NCBI GenBank assembly: GCA_902778535.1
Contig: CACYYG010000018.1
Location: forward strand, 1 to 60,868
Direction of reading: 5' to 3'
Length of the DNA stretch: 60,868 bases
DNA from: an uncultured Prevotellaceae bacterium
GTDB taxonomy: Bacteria; Bacteroidota; Bacteroidia; Bacteroidales; Bacteroidaceae
The notes beneath the pieces were generated by a model. That model was not told the origin of the DNA. It made no database searches and worked only from the letters and a program-made list of their open reading frames with translations. This document shows, piece by piece, positions 8,318-16,193 of the stretch (position 1 is the stretch's first letter; every line of letters begins with the position of its first letter). The position numbers and the translations under genes are program-made.

Positions 8318-10846
8318 TCAGTTGGATTGTTTCTCAGTGTCGTTTTGCTCCTCGGTGATGTCGAAGGTCACGGGATTCCTGACCAGCTCGTCGGTGAGGG
8401 CGAAGCGCCACACGTCCTGCACGTCCTCGACATAGTGGAATGTAATGCCGCTCAGATACATTTCGGGAATCTCGAGGATGTCCTTCTCGTTTTCCTGACA
8501 CATCAGGATGTCGGTGATGCCGGCACGCTTAGCAGCCAGGATTTTCTCCTTGATGCCGCCTACGGGCAGCACTTTGCCTCGCAGGGTTATCTCGCCCGTC
8601 ATGGCCGTGTTCTTACGCACCTTGCGCTGTGTCAGTGCCGAGGCTATCGAGGTGGCGATGGTGATGCCTGCCGACGGGCCGTCCTTCGGCGTGGCGCCCT
8701 CGGGCACGTGTATGTGGATGTTGTAGTTGTCGAAGATGCGGTAGTCGATGTTGAGCACACTGGCGTGAGCCTTTACATACTCCAAGGCCAGCACGGCGCT
8801 CTCCTTCATCACGTCGCCGAGGTTGCCGGTCAGCGTCAGTTTCTGTCCCTTGCCCTTCGACAGCGATGTCTCGATGAACAGAATCTCTCCGCCCACGCTG
8901 GTCCATGCCAGGCCTGTCACCACGCCGGCGTAGTCGTTGCCCTGGTAGATGTCGCGATAGAAGGGCGGCTTGCCCAACAGGTCTTCGAGCGACGAGGGCG
9001 TTATCTTGGCCCCCCCTACTGCCCCCGAGGGGGCTTCATTACCCTTGCGGACATTTGTATCCCCCTCGGGGGACGACAGGGGGGCTTTTGTTGCAAATTT
9101 GAAGGCCAGTTTGCGCAGCGCCTTGTTTATCTGTTTCTCCAACTGACGGACACCGCTCTCACGGCTGTACTGCTCGATGATTTTCTCGATGGCGGCCTTG
9201 TTGAACGTGGGCTTCGGCTTCACCGTGTTCAGGCCGGTGTTCTCCAGCTCGCGGGGGATGAGGTGTCGCTTGGCAATCTCAATCTTCTCCTCGGTGATGT
9301 AGCCGCTCAGCTCGATGATTTCCATGCGGTCGAGTAGGGGCTTGGGAATGGTGCTGAGGTTGTTGGCCGTGGCGATGAAGAGCACCTTCGACAGGTCGTA
9401 GTCCACGTCGAGGTAGTTGTCGTGGAAGGCAGTGTTCTGCTCGGGGTCGAGCACCTCGAGCAAAGCCGATGCTGGGTCGCCGTTGATGGTGGCCTGCGTC
9501 ACCTTGTCTATCTCGTCAAGAATAAAGACAGGATTGCTGGAGCCAGCCTTCTGTATGCTCTTGATGATGCGTCCGGGCATGGCGCCGACGTAGGTGCGGC
9601 GGTGTCCGCGAATCTCGGCCTCGTCGTGCAGGCCGCCCAAGGAGATGCGCACGTATTTGCGCTTCATGGCGGCAGCGATGCTCTTGCCGAGCGAGGTCTT
9701 GCCCACGCCCGGAGGGCCGTAGAGGCAGAGGATGGGGCTCTTCAGGTCGCCGCGCAACGATAGCACGGCCATATATTCCAGGATGCGCTCCTTCACCTTC
9801 TCCATGCCGTAGTGGTCGCGGTCGAGAATCTTCTGTGCCCGCTGCAGGTTGAGGTCGTCCTTGGTGTACTCGCCCCACGGCAGGCTGACGAAGGTCTGCA
9901 GATAGCTGAGCTGCACGTTGAAGTCGGGCGACTGCACCTGCAGGCTGTCGAGCTTCTCTATCTCCTTGAAGAAGGTGGCCTCCACCTCCTCCGACCATTT
10001 CTTGCCTCTGGCCTTTTCCAGCAGGGCGGCCTTTTCGGGCGAGGAGCCCGTACCGATCTCGGCCTGCAGGTTCTTGATTTGCTGCTGCAGGAAGTAGTTC
10101 TTCTGCTGCTCGTCCAGGTCCTCACGCGTCTTGTTGCGGATGTCGGCCTTCAGGTTCTGCAGGTTGATTTCGCGGTTGAGGGCCTTCATCGTGCCGAAGA
10201 GACGTTCCTTCATCGACTCCACGCTGATGAGGCTGTTCTTCTCCTTAGTCGAGAAGGGCATGTTTGAACAGACGAAGTTCAGCGCCATCACGTTGTTCGA
10301 GATGTTGCGGATGGCGAAGTTGGCCTCGTCGGGAATGTCGTCGCTGATGTTGATGTATTCCTCCACCTGCCGGCGCAGGTCGTCCATGGCAGTTTTCCAC
10401 TCCTTGTCGCGTTTCTCGGGCATAATCTCGGGAGCACTCTCCACGATGCCTGTCAGATAGGGCACTTCGGCGCTGATAGCTTTCAGGCGCAGGCGTCCGA
10501 GTCCCTGTATGATGGCGGTGACGGCACCGTTGGGCAGTGTGAGCTGCTTCACCACCTTGGCAAAGACGCCGTATGTGAAGAGGTCTTCCAATGCCGGCTC
10601 CTCCACGTCGGGGTCGTTCTGGCAGACGATGCCGATGAGCGTGCCAGTCTTCTCGGCCTTACGTACCAAGCGCATGCTCGACTCGCGGCCGATAAGTATA
10701 GGTGAGACGACGCCAGGGAACAGCACCAGGTTGCGCACAGGCAAAATGGGTAGCTCGCTGGGCGTCTCCATGTCAATCAAACTGTTGAAGTCGCCGTCGA
10801 TGTCGGCTATCATAGAAAAGCCTTTGTTGCTTTGCTTATCACTCAT
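8318..10846 (-). CDS. lon: Lon ATP-dependent protease
   Basis: Cytoplasmic AAA+ serine protease that removes misfolded and regulatory proteins. The LAN substrate-binding domain begins at [18 protein letters not shown], followed by a coiled-coil region, Walker [14 protein letters not shown], Walker [11 protein letters not shown], and the protease domain with Ser725 in DGPSAG and Lys766 in GGIKEK. The start MSDKQSNKG at 10846 is preferred: it has GGAAAGGA upstream and lies about 28 bp after the -7 box; the MERII start at 10861 would be almost on the transcription start. Residues about 588-613 are a repeat-derived insertion ([10 protein letters not shown] to SGAVGGA) between the AAA+ lid and the protease domain, absent from normal Lon, at a linker where it may be tolerated. 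Confidence 0.96.
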   Translation of the reverse strand: MSDKQSNKGFSMIADIDGDFNSLIDMETPSELPILPVRNLVLFPGVVSPILIGRESSMRLVRKAEKTGTLIGIVCQNDPDVEEPALEDLFTYGVFAKVVKQLTLPNGAVTAIIQGLGRLRLKAISAEVPYLTGIVESAPEIMPEKRDKEWKTAMDDLRRQVEEYINISDDIPDEANFAIRNISNNVMALNFVCSNMPFSTKEKNSLISVESMKERLFGTMKALNREINLQNLKADIRNKTREDLDEQQKNYFLQQQIKNLQAEIGTGSSPEKAALLEKARGKKWSEEVEATFFKEIEKLDSLQVQSPDFNVQLSYLQTFVSLPWGEYTKDDLNLQRAQKILDRDHYGMEKVKERILEYMAVLSLRGDLKSPILCLYGPPGVGKTSLGKSIAAAMKRKYVRISLGGLHDEAEIRGHRRTYVGAMPGRIIKSIQKAGSSNPVFILDEIDKVTQATINGDPASALLEVLDPEQNTAFHDNYLDVDYDLSKVLFIATANNLSTIPKPLLDRMEIIELSGYITEEKIEIAKRHLIPRELENTGLNTVKPKPTFNKAAIEKIIEQYSRESGVRQLEKQINKALRKLAFKFATKAPLSSPEGDTNVRKGNEAPSGAVGGAKITPSSLEDLLGKPPFYRDIYQGNDYAGVVTGLAWTSVGGEILFIETSLSKGKGQKLTLTGNLGDVMKESAVLALEYVKAHASVLNIDYRIFDNYNIHIHVPEGATPKDGPSAGITIATSIASALTQRKVRKNTAMTGEITLRGKVLPVGGIKEKILAAKRAGITDILMCQENEKDILEIPEMYLSGITFHYVEDVQDVWRFALTDELVRNPVTFDITEEQNDTEKQSN
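9010..9085 (-). repeat. Family A in-frame palindromic element (lon copy)
   Basis: A 76-bp element of two nested palindromes (CCCCCGAGGGGG and CCCCCTCGGGGG) inside outer arms CCCCCCT and AGGGGGG. Read with the gene it encodes [20 protein letters not shown] and GAVGGA. Short subfamily, shared with the copy at 21088-21162. Confidence 0.9.
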
Positions 10847-10873
10847 TATTATCCTTTCCATACTTTTAGCCTG

Positions 10874-10881
10874 CAAAATTA
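10874..10881 (-). promoter_or_regulatory. lon promoter -7 box
   Basis: TAATTTTG on the minus strand, 28 bp upstream of the chosen lon start, fits TAnnTTTG. No TTTG is found at 19-21 bp upstream. Confidence 0.6.
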
Positions 10882-11512
10882 CATATTTTTCCCTAAAAAA
10901 AATATTTCGGAAGGAAGAATTACGAATAATTAGTGTTTTTCTTGGCTTAGCGCATCTTATCGCCTTCTTCAAAAATAGTCATTTTTCTTTACAAAAAGCG
11001 TGCTGAACCCCGCTGAGAATCGCTTGGAATTCACCAAACGTTTCTCTGGCCGAAAATTTCGCAAAATGAGCGGTGTTGCCATCTTGCTGACTGTCAGTGT
11101 CTTGCATTTTTGCGTTGTTCGCAGGCAATCGTTTATGATAAAAAAGATATATCCCCATGAAAAAAAGTCAATGCCTTTTTTTCACGCGGAGCCGCTTTTT
11201 GAGTATAAAGAAGCCGTTTTAGATTAAAACAATGCTCTTCTGGAGACTGAAAAGCTGCACAAAACATATAGCGATGTGCATTTTTGCACCTGCTCACCCC
11301 TTCCTCCCGATGTGCGAAAACTTAAAAAGTCTTAACTCCCGCTTCTGTTTCGCGTTTTCCATTTGCAAAAAAAATAGATACATTTTCTTTACAAAAAGTG
11401 ACTTGGCGTGATGAAGTTACTGACCCCACCCCTGCCCCTCCCCTACATGGGAGGGGAGCGGCTGCGCCATCCTTCGAGGCGGTGCTTGACTTTTTAAAGT
11501 GGGAGGTACTTT
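10882..11512. other. Intergenic region lon to trmN6, left part
   Basis: No convincing gene. It includes two copies of the short sequence TTTCTTTACAAAAAG (near 10983 and 11385) and a family C CCCC-rich hairpin at 11421-11465. Confidence 0.5.
11421..11465. repeat. Family C CCCC-rich repeat, intergenic copy
   Basis: GACCCCACCCCTGCCCCTCC is followed by CCTACATGGGAGGGGAGCGG; the centre CCCTCCC/GGGAGGG folds as a hairpin. Related sequence is found in frame in rlmD (29987-30020) and uvrA (39660-39700). Confidence 0.6.
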
Positions 11513-11576
11513 CACTCGGAAATGCAAAGAAAAACTAGTTTTCCTTTTGCATTTCACTCGTTTATTCGTAACTTTG
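11513..11576 (+). repeat. 64-bp promoter-bearing hairpin, copy 1
   Basis: Hairpin GGAAATGCAAAG / CTTTTGCATTTC around AAAACTAGTTTT. Its right arm supplies TTTG (11546-11549), and 19 bp later comes TAACTTTG (11569-11576), a full consensus promoter. It differs from copy 2 (11628-11691) by one base. Confidence 0.85.
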
Positions 11577-11627
11577 ACTTTGCCGAAGTTCTTTGCAGAG
11601 CAAAGCGAAACTAGTTTCGAGTTCTGG

Positions 11628-11691
11628 CACTCGGAAATGCAAAGAAAAACAAGTTTTCCTTTTGCATTTCACTCGTTTATTCGTAACTTTG
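11628..11691 (+). promoter_or_regulatory. 64-bp promoter-bearing hairpin, copy 2 (trmN6 promoter)
   Basis: Same element as 11513-11576. TTTG 11661-11664, 19-bp spacer, TAACTTTG 11684-11691. The trmN6 ATG follows only 7 bases after the -7 box, so the transcript should be leaderless or nearly so. A 64-bp relative in the same arrangement precedes yidC. Confidence 0.85.
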
Positions 11692-11697
11692 CCGCCG

Positions 11698-12426
11698 ATG
11701 AAGAACAGCTATTTTGCTTTCCGGCAGTTCACTGTCCATCAGGAACGGTGCGCTATGAAGGTGGGAACGGACGGTACGCTCTTGGGAGCATGGGCCTCTG
11801 TGTCAAACCGTGAAAAACCGTTGCTCATTCTCGACGTGGGTACGGGCACCGGCCTCATCGCCTTGATGATGGCGCAGCGGTTTCCCGAGGCACGGGTGGT
11901 GGGCATCGATATTGACGCCGACGCCGTCCTTCAGGCGCAGGAGAATGTTGCCGCCTCGCCTTTCGCTAACCGCGTCAACATATTGCATCAGGACTTTGCA
12001 TCACTCATCTCTCACCCCTCAATTCTCACCTCTCACCCCTCATCCATTGTCTGCAATCCGCCGTTCTTCACGCAGTCTCTTCCCTGTCCTGACGACAAGC
12101 GGACGATGGCGCGCCATGACGAAACCCTGAGCTACCGCACACTGGCCACCAATGCCTGGCAACTGCTAAGCGATGACGGCGAGCTGAGCGTCATCGTTCC
12201 TGCCGACCAACAGAGCCGCATGGATGCCGAGGCCTCGTTGGCAGGATTTTTCAAAAGCCGTGTGTGCATGGTAAAGACTTCGTCAGCCAAGCCGCCTAAG
12301 CGTGTGCTACTGGCATACAAAAAGCATCCCGCCATGCTTCAACGACAGGAGCTGACTATTGGCAGCACTGAGTATCACGAACTGACAAAAGACTTTTACC
12401 ATGAAGATTATCATCCTACAAACTGA
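11698..12426 (+). CDS. trmN6: tRNA1(Val) adenine-37 N6-methyltransferase (TrmN6)
   Basis: Class I SAM methyltransferase that makes m6A37 in tRNA-Val. The start MKNSYFAFRQFTVHQ is characteristic of the family and is followed by CAMKVGTDGTLLGAWA. The SAM loop is D46-VGTGTG, acidic GIDIDADA follows, and the catalytic motif is N120-PPF. Length 242 residues is close to the usual 235-245. The segment SLISHPSILTSHPSS (about residues 102-117), just before the NPPF motif, is encoded by a family B pyrimidine-rich repeat and is probably extra. It overlaps the following amidase gene by 26 bp. The promoter lies immediately before the ATG, suggesting a leaderless message. Confidence 0.93.
   Translation: MKNSYFAFRQFTVHQERCAMKVGTDGTLLGAWASVSNREKPLLILDVGTGTGLIALMMAQRFPEARVVGIDIDADAVLQAQENVAASPFANRVNILHQDFASLISHPSILTSHPSSIVCNPPFFTQSLPCPDDKRTMARHDETLSYRTLATNAWQLLSDDGELSVIVPADQQSRMDAEASLAGFFKSRVCMVKTSSAKPPKRVLLAYKKHPAMLQRQELTIGSTEYHELTKDFYHEDYHPTN
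12001..12048 (-). repeat. Family B heptamer arm inside trmN6
   Basis: Direct copies of CTCACCYCT/CTCACC (reverse GAGGTGA/GGGGTGA) lie in frame in trmN6, encoding the His-Pro and Thr-Ser rich segment before the NPPF motif. It matches one arm of the element at 36111-36658. Confidence 0.65.
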
Positions 12427-13174
12427 CATCGCCTGGGCCGCGCCGCAGGAGAATATCAAGCGCGTAGAGACTATGATGCAGCATAGCGGCAGCGCTGACC
12501 TTTTCGTGCTGCCCGAGATGTGGGCGACGGGCTTCTGCGTGGAGCCGGAAGGCATTGCCGAGGACGAGGAGCAGAGCATGGCGCTGGCATGGATGAAGCA
12601 GACGGCGCAGAGCAAAGACTGTGCCCTCAGCGGCAGCTTAGCCGTGCGTACAAGCGACGGCACGTACCGCAACCGCCATTACTTCGTCACGCCCGACAAA
12701 ATGGTGTACTACGATAAGCATCACCTGTTTCGCCACGGCGGCGAGGATGCGTCGTTCACCGCAGGCACGAAGACTGTCGTTGCCGAGTGGAAGGGGCTGC
12801 GCCTGTTGTTGCAGACGTGCTACGATTTGCGCTTTCCCGTTTTCTCACGCTATGGGCTGGCAGGTGAGTACGATGCCATCATCTACGTAGCCAATTGGCC
12901 TGCCAAGCGGCAGCTGGCGTGGGACACGCTCATCCGTGCCCGCGCCATCGAGAACCAATGCTGCGTGGTGGGCGTCAACCGTGTGGGCAGCGACGCGGTG
13001 TGCGACTATGGAGGCGGCTCGGTCGTCATCGACCCGCTGGGACGCACCATGACGGCCTGTAGTGACGGCCTGTCGTGGGCAAGTGCCGACGTGGATGCCG
13101 GCGACATTGCAAAGGCCCGGCAGCGATTCCGTGTGCTCGACGACCGCGACCTGACGGCTCAGGAGATTTTGTAG
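12401..13174 (+). CDS. Nitrilase-superfamily omega-amidase (YafV-like)
   Basis: A 257-residue carbon-nitrogen hydrolase with the Glu-Lys-Cys triad E39 (LPEMW), K106 (YYDKHHLF) and C140 (QTCYDLRFP). The branch resembles YafV/Nit2, which hydrolyses alpha-keto acid amides (omega-amidase, a repair step in the methionine salvage and glutamine transaminase routes). Cytoplasmic, no signal peptide. The start overlaps trmN6 by 26 bp, so the two are translated from one message. Its 3' end overlaps the opposite-strand His-rich gene by 16 bp. Confidence 0.9.
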   Translation: MKIIILQTDIAWAAPQENIKRVETMMQHSGSADLFVLPEMWATGFCVEPEGIAEDEEQSMALAWMKQTAQSKDCALSGSLAVRTSDGTYRNRHYFVTPDKMVYYDKHHLFRHGGEDASFTAGTKTVVAEWKGLRLLLQTCYDLRFPVFSRYGLAGEYDAIIYVANWPAKRQLAWDTLIRARAIENQCCVVGVNRVGSDAVCDYGGGSVVIDPLGRTMTACSDGLSWASADVDAGDIAKARQRFRVLDDRDLTAQEIL

Positions 13175-13341
13175 ACCACAATGGTGGCAATGCCCATCAA
13201 TACGGCAAGAACGCACAATGCCCAGAAGGCATACTTTGCGATAAGCTTGCGACGACGAATGGACGACAGGCTCTTGCGCTTGAACCTGCTGGCATCGTCC
13301 TCCTCGTGATGATGGTGGTGATGATGATGATGTTCTGACAT
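13159..13341 (-). CDS. Small membrane protein with natural poly-His N-terminus
   Basis: A 60-residue protein beginning MSE followed by nine consecutive histidines and EEDD. A basic stretch (KRKSLSSIRRRKLIAK) precedes one transmembrane helix (about residues 37-57) and a short tail. Topology by the positive-inside rule places the His run in the cytoplasm. Coding is supported by the ordered His/acid/basic/hydrophobic layout. The His run could bind Ni, Zn or Cu ions, but no metal gene is beside it. Function not recognised. Confidence 0.75.
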   Translation of the reverse strand: MSEHHHHHHHHHEEDDASRFKRKSLSSIRRRKLIAKYAFWALCVLAVLMGIATIVVYKIS

Positions 13342-13383
13342 ATCAATAATTATTTAGTAATCATTAAATAATAAGCTGGTGAT

Positions 13384-13500
13384 TATTCGGGGGTACGAGG
13401 GTACGGTGGTATGAGGGTACGAGGATAGACCTTACGCTGAAAGCAGACGAGTAAGCTATTCTCGTACCTCCGTACCTTCGTACCCTCGTACCTCCGAATC
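13384..13500. repeat. 117-bp inverted-repeat element with octamer arms
   Basis: Two 45-bp arms (13384-13428 and 13456-13500) are about 80% complementary. Each is made of four tandem copies of an octamer near GGTACGAG. The 27-bp centre also pairs (CTTAC with GTAAG). It lies between the His-rich gene and the GH106 gene with no ORF inside. The design resembles the family B mini-element in uvrA but the sequence is unrelated. Confidence 0.85.
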
Positions 13501-13522
13501 GTCCCAAGCTTTTTTTAGCATA

Positions 13523-16192
13523 TCACTCAAGAATTAGTTTCACTTTTGAATTCAGACCGCTGGGCATCGGTTCCCACTGGTCGTAGAGGGTTTTCTTATA
13601 GTTGATGTCCACGACATTGATCTCTTCCATTTTGCGCCACTGTGCGCCGCGACGGTCAAGGTCGGCGATGCGGTTGGCGGGCAGGTTGGTCACTTCGATG
13701 CGGATTTCGTTGTCGCCCACTTTCAAGGCGCCTTTCGTGTCAAGAATGAAAGGCACGCTCCACGCACAGCCGATGAACTGGCCGTTGATGTAGACACGGG
13801 CCGACTCACGCACATCGCCTAAGTCGATGAGCCACTTCCATGAGGGGGCATCCTTCTTCTTCAGCTTGACGGTGGTGGTGTAGACGCCTGTGCCCATCGT
13901 GATGCGCGTCTGCTCGTCAAGATTCTCCCAAGTCTGCAAGGTGTCGAGGACAAAACTCCTGGCCACTTTGGGCGCTTCGTCGATGAACGACAGCGTCCAG
14001 GGGCCGTCCAGCGTTATCTGTTCGCGCGGATATACTGACGGCGGTGCCTGATGCAGGCAGGTAGAGACGGGTTTCGGCAGGGTACCGCCCATGCTGTCGT
14101 CATACACCTGAAGTATCATCGATTCTCCGCTACGCAACTGGATGGCAACGTTGCCGCCTTCATAGTCGACTAACGATATGTCGCCATTAAGCGGATTAAA
14201 CCAGCGTGCACCTTTGAACTCGACAGCAAGGGGCACTCGGGCATCGATGTCGTCGGGCGTCAGGTTGGCGATGAAGTAATGATAGCCGTTGGCGTTCTTA
14301 CGGCGAATGGCCTTCAAGCCCAGCTGTGTCTTCATCGGCTCAGGTTTGGCAACACGAGCCATTTCCTTTTCATCGATGCCATACATGATATGAGCACCCT
14401 GAGCCTTCAGCGTCTCAATGTGTCGCTTCACATTCTCGGGCATGTCGCCACTGCCGGGGATGATGAGCCCCTTATAGCGTGTGCCGCCGGAGGTGACGAG
14501 CTGACCGCCCTCGCAGCGTGTCTGCATGAGCAGACGTTCAGAGATGTAGTCGCAGTCGAAACCTGCCTTGTCAATGTCGAGAATGGTCTGACGGAACTCT
14601 GGCATCAGCTTTCCCATGGCATGGATGGAGAACTGCATCAGCAGTTTGCCTGCGGGCTTCTTCCAAGCATCGCGGACGGGCAGCAAAACGAGGAAATCGT
14701 TGTCGGGCTCGCCCCATTGCAGGAAACTTTGGCAGCGCTCCACATACTGCATGAAGTAGGGAGCGTCGCGCCAGATGGAGTTTGTGGGGCTCATATCGAT
14801 GGAGGCATAGAACTTCCAGCCGGGCCATACGTCGTCTTTAGGCGAATAGCAGGTGCCGTGGAAATAGATGTGATTCACACCGGCACAGAACATCAGGTCG
14901 AGGTCGGGCTTCAGCTGCGAGAGACTCGTGCGGAAATGCTCGGTAAGCCAGGTGAACGTCTCGCTGCTGGTGTAGGGCTTGCCGCAGACATGGGCTGCCG
15001 ACGGCGCATATTTGAACATCGAGTAGTCGCTGTCGTTCTTGCGCGTCTTGCCGGGGTCGGTGCGCAGACCCTTGATGCCAAGGTCGCTGAGGCCGAAACC
15101 CTCAATCTCAGGAATGTCGACAGCAGCGTAACAGTCGATGAGGTTGGCGGGCGAGCCGTGTGCCTGATTCCTCGTGATGGCACCATGACTGTGTGCCCAC
15201 GCTGTCCACTGCTCGGTAAAGTTCTCAAGCAGCAAATCGCCTAATGTCTCACGATAATCCGACAGCACCTTTGCTTCCATTGCTATCAGTTCGGGAAAAT
15301 GCTCTTCGAGCTTGTAGCCGCGGCGATGCTCAAACTCCTCAAGGAGCTTCGGAGTCCAAGTGGCGGCCTCCACCTCGTAGCTGTCGTTGAAGAAAGTGTG
15401 GGGATAGGGCGTCTGTGTGCGCTCGAAGGCCTGCTCGATGTGTTTCAGGTAGTTGGCCACGGCCGTACGGTCGAAGTGGTCGATGACCAGTCCCTCGCCG
15501 CCAGGCGCGGCACGCTTCACCTTCATCACACCGTATTTGATGTAGAGGGCGATGATGTTATAAGAGGTGAGAGGTGAGAGGCTGGAGGTGAGAGAATTCA
15601 AAAACAATTTGTTGTCCTTGACCTTGGCAGTGACGTCGATGGCCTTGCCATTGGCGTAGAGCATCACCTTGTCGAGAACGACATTCTTTGCATCCTTTTC
15701 CGATAGTGCGAGGTCGATGACGCTGGCATCCGTGTTGTCGGGTTGCAAGCCCTTGTGTCCGTTGACTGTAGACCATACACCTTCTTTGTCTATCGTCTTT
15801 TCTACAAAGATGGCACGGCTGGCGCTTTCCTCCAACGGCACCCACGGCCCGCCGAAGGGCCAGCCCGTTCCCGTGGCCATGTCGAGTTCAATGCCGTTCT
15901 GCCTGCATTGCTCGCCAGTGAAGCGCAACATCTCCATCCATTTGTCCGACAGATAAGGGATGTTATTCGCGTCATTGCCCTGCACGCCGTAGATGGGGGT
16001 AATCTCTACTGCACCGATGCCGTGTTTGGCATATTCAGTCAGGTTCCACTGCAGGTTTTCCTTATCCACAGCGGAGCCCAGCCACCACCATCTTGTACCA
16101 GCCTTGGCCTCAGTGGTGACGGTTGGCCAGGATTGAGCGTTAGCTTGCAGGGCGAATATGCCCATCGCTATGACTGCTATCAGTTTTTTCAT
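13523..16192 (-). CDS. Family GH106-type alpha-L-rhamnosidase, secreted
   Basis: The 889-residue protein has a signal peptide (MKKLIAVIAMGIFALQANAQ). The GTRWWWLGSAVDKENL start and GIGAVEITPIYGVQG block are hallmarks of GH106 alpha-L-rhamnosidases, which remove rhamnose from rhamnogalacturonan side chains and backbones. The C-terminal 150 residues form a GH2-like jelly-roll (RVYINGQFIG, VGDNEIRIEVTNLPANR). The enzyme is probably periplasmic. Residues about 198-211 (NSLTSSLSPLTS) come from a family B repeat arm. It is followed 1 bp downstream by the acetylesterase gene, giving a pectin-degrading pair. The domain length looks short compared with larger GH106 proteins of about 1100 residues, so substrate specificity is uncertain. 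Confidence 0.85.
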   Translation of the reverse strand: MKKLIAVIAMGIFALQANAQSWPTVTTEAKAGTRWWWLGSAVDKENLQWNLTEYAKHGIGAVEITPIYGVQGNDANNIPYLSDKWMEMLRFTGEQCRQNGIELDMATGTGWPFGGPWVPLEESASRAIFVEKTIDKEGVWSTVNGHKGLQPDNTDASVIDLALSEKDAKNVVLDKVMLYANGKAIDVTAKVKDNKLFLNSLTSSLSPLTSYNIIALYIKYGVMKVKRAAPGGEGLVIDHFDRTAVANYLKHIEQAFERTQTPYPHTFFNDSYEVEAATWTPKLLEEFEHRRGYKLEEHFPELIAMEAKVLSDYRETLGDLLLENFTEQWTAWAHSHGAITRNQAHGSPANLIDCYAAVDIPEIEGFGLSDLGIKGLRTDPGKTRKNDSDYSMFKYAPSAAHVCGKPYTSSETFTWLTEHFRTSLSQLKPDLDLMFCAGVNHIYFHGTCYSPKDDVWPGWKFYASIDMSPTNSIWRDAPYFMQYVERCQSFLQWGEPDNDFLVLLPVRDAWKKPAGKLLMQFSIHAMGKLMPEFRQTILDIDKAGFDCDYISERLLMQTRCEGGQLVTSGGTRYKGLIIPGSGDMPENVKRHIETLKAQGAHIMYGIDEKEMARVAKPEPMKTQLGLKAIRRKNANGYHYFIANLTPDDIDARVPLAVEFKGARWFNPLNGDISLVDYEGGNVAIQLRSGESMILQVYDDSMGGTLPKPVSTCLHQAPPSVYPREQITLDGPWTLSFIDEAPKVARSFVLDTLQTWENLDEQTRITMGTGVYTTTVKLKKKDAPSWKWLIDLGDVRESARVYINGQFIGCAWSVPFILDTKGALKVGDNEIRIEVTNLPANRIADLDRRGAQWRKMEEINVVDINYKKTLYDQWEPMPSGLNSKVKLILE
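15561..15599 (+). repeat. Family B heptamer arm inside GH106 gene
   Basis: AAGAGGTGAGAGGTGAGAGG followed by CTGGAGGTGAGAGAATTC on the plus strand, antisense to the gene. It matches the left arm at 36111-36150 and is in frame with the rhamnosidase gene (NSLTSSLSPLTS). Confidence 0.75.
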
Positions 16193-16193
16193 G

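Noticed and set aside
8315-9337. 340-codon open frame opposite lon
   Set aside because: Antisense shadow of Lon.
14279-15244. 321-codon open frame opposite the GH106 gene
   Set aside because: Shadow of the rhamnosidase, no recognisable domain.
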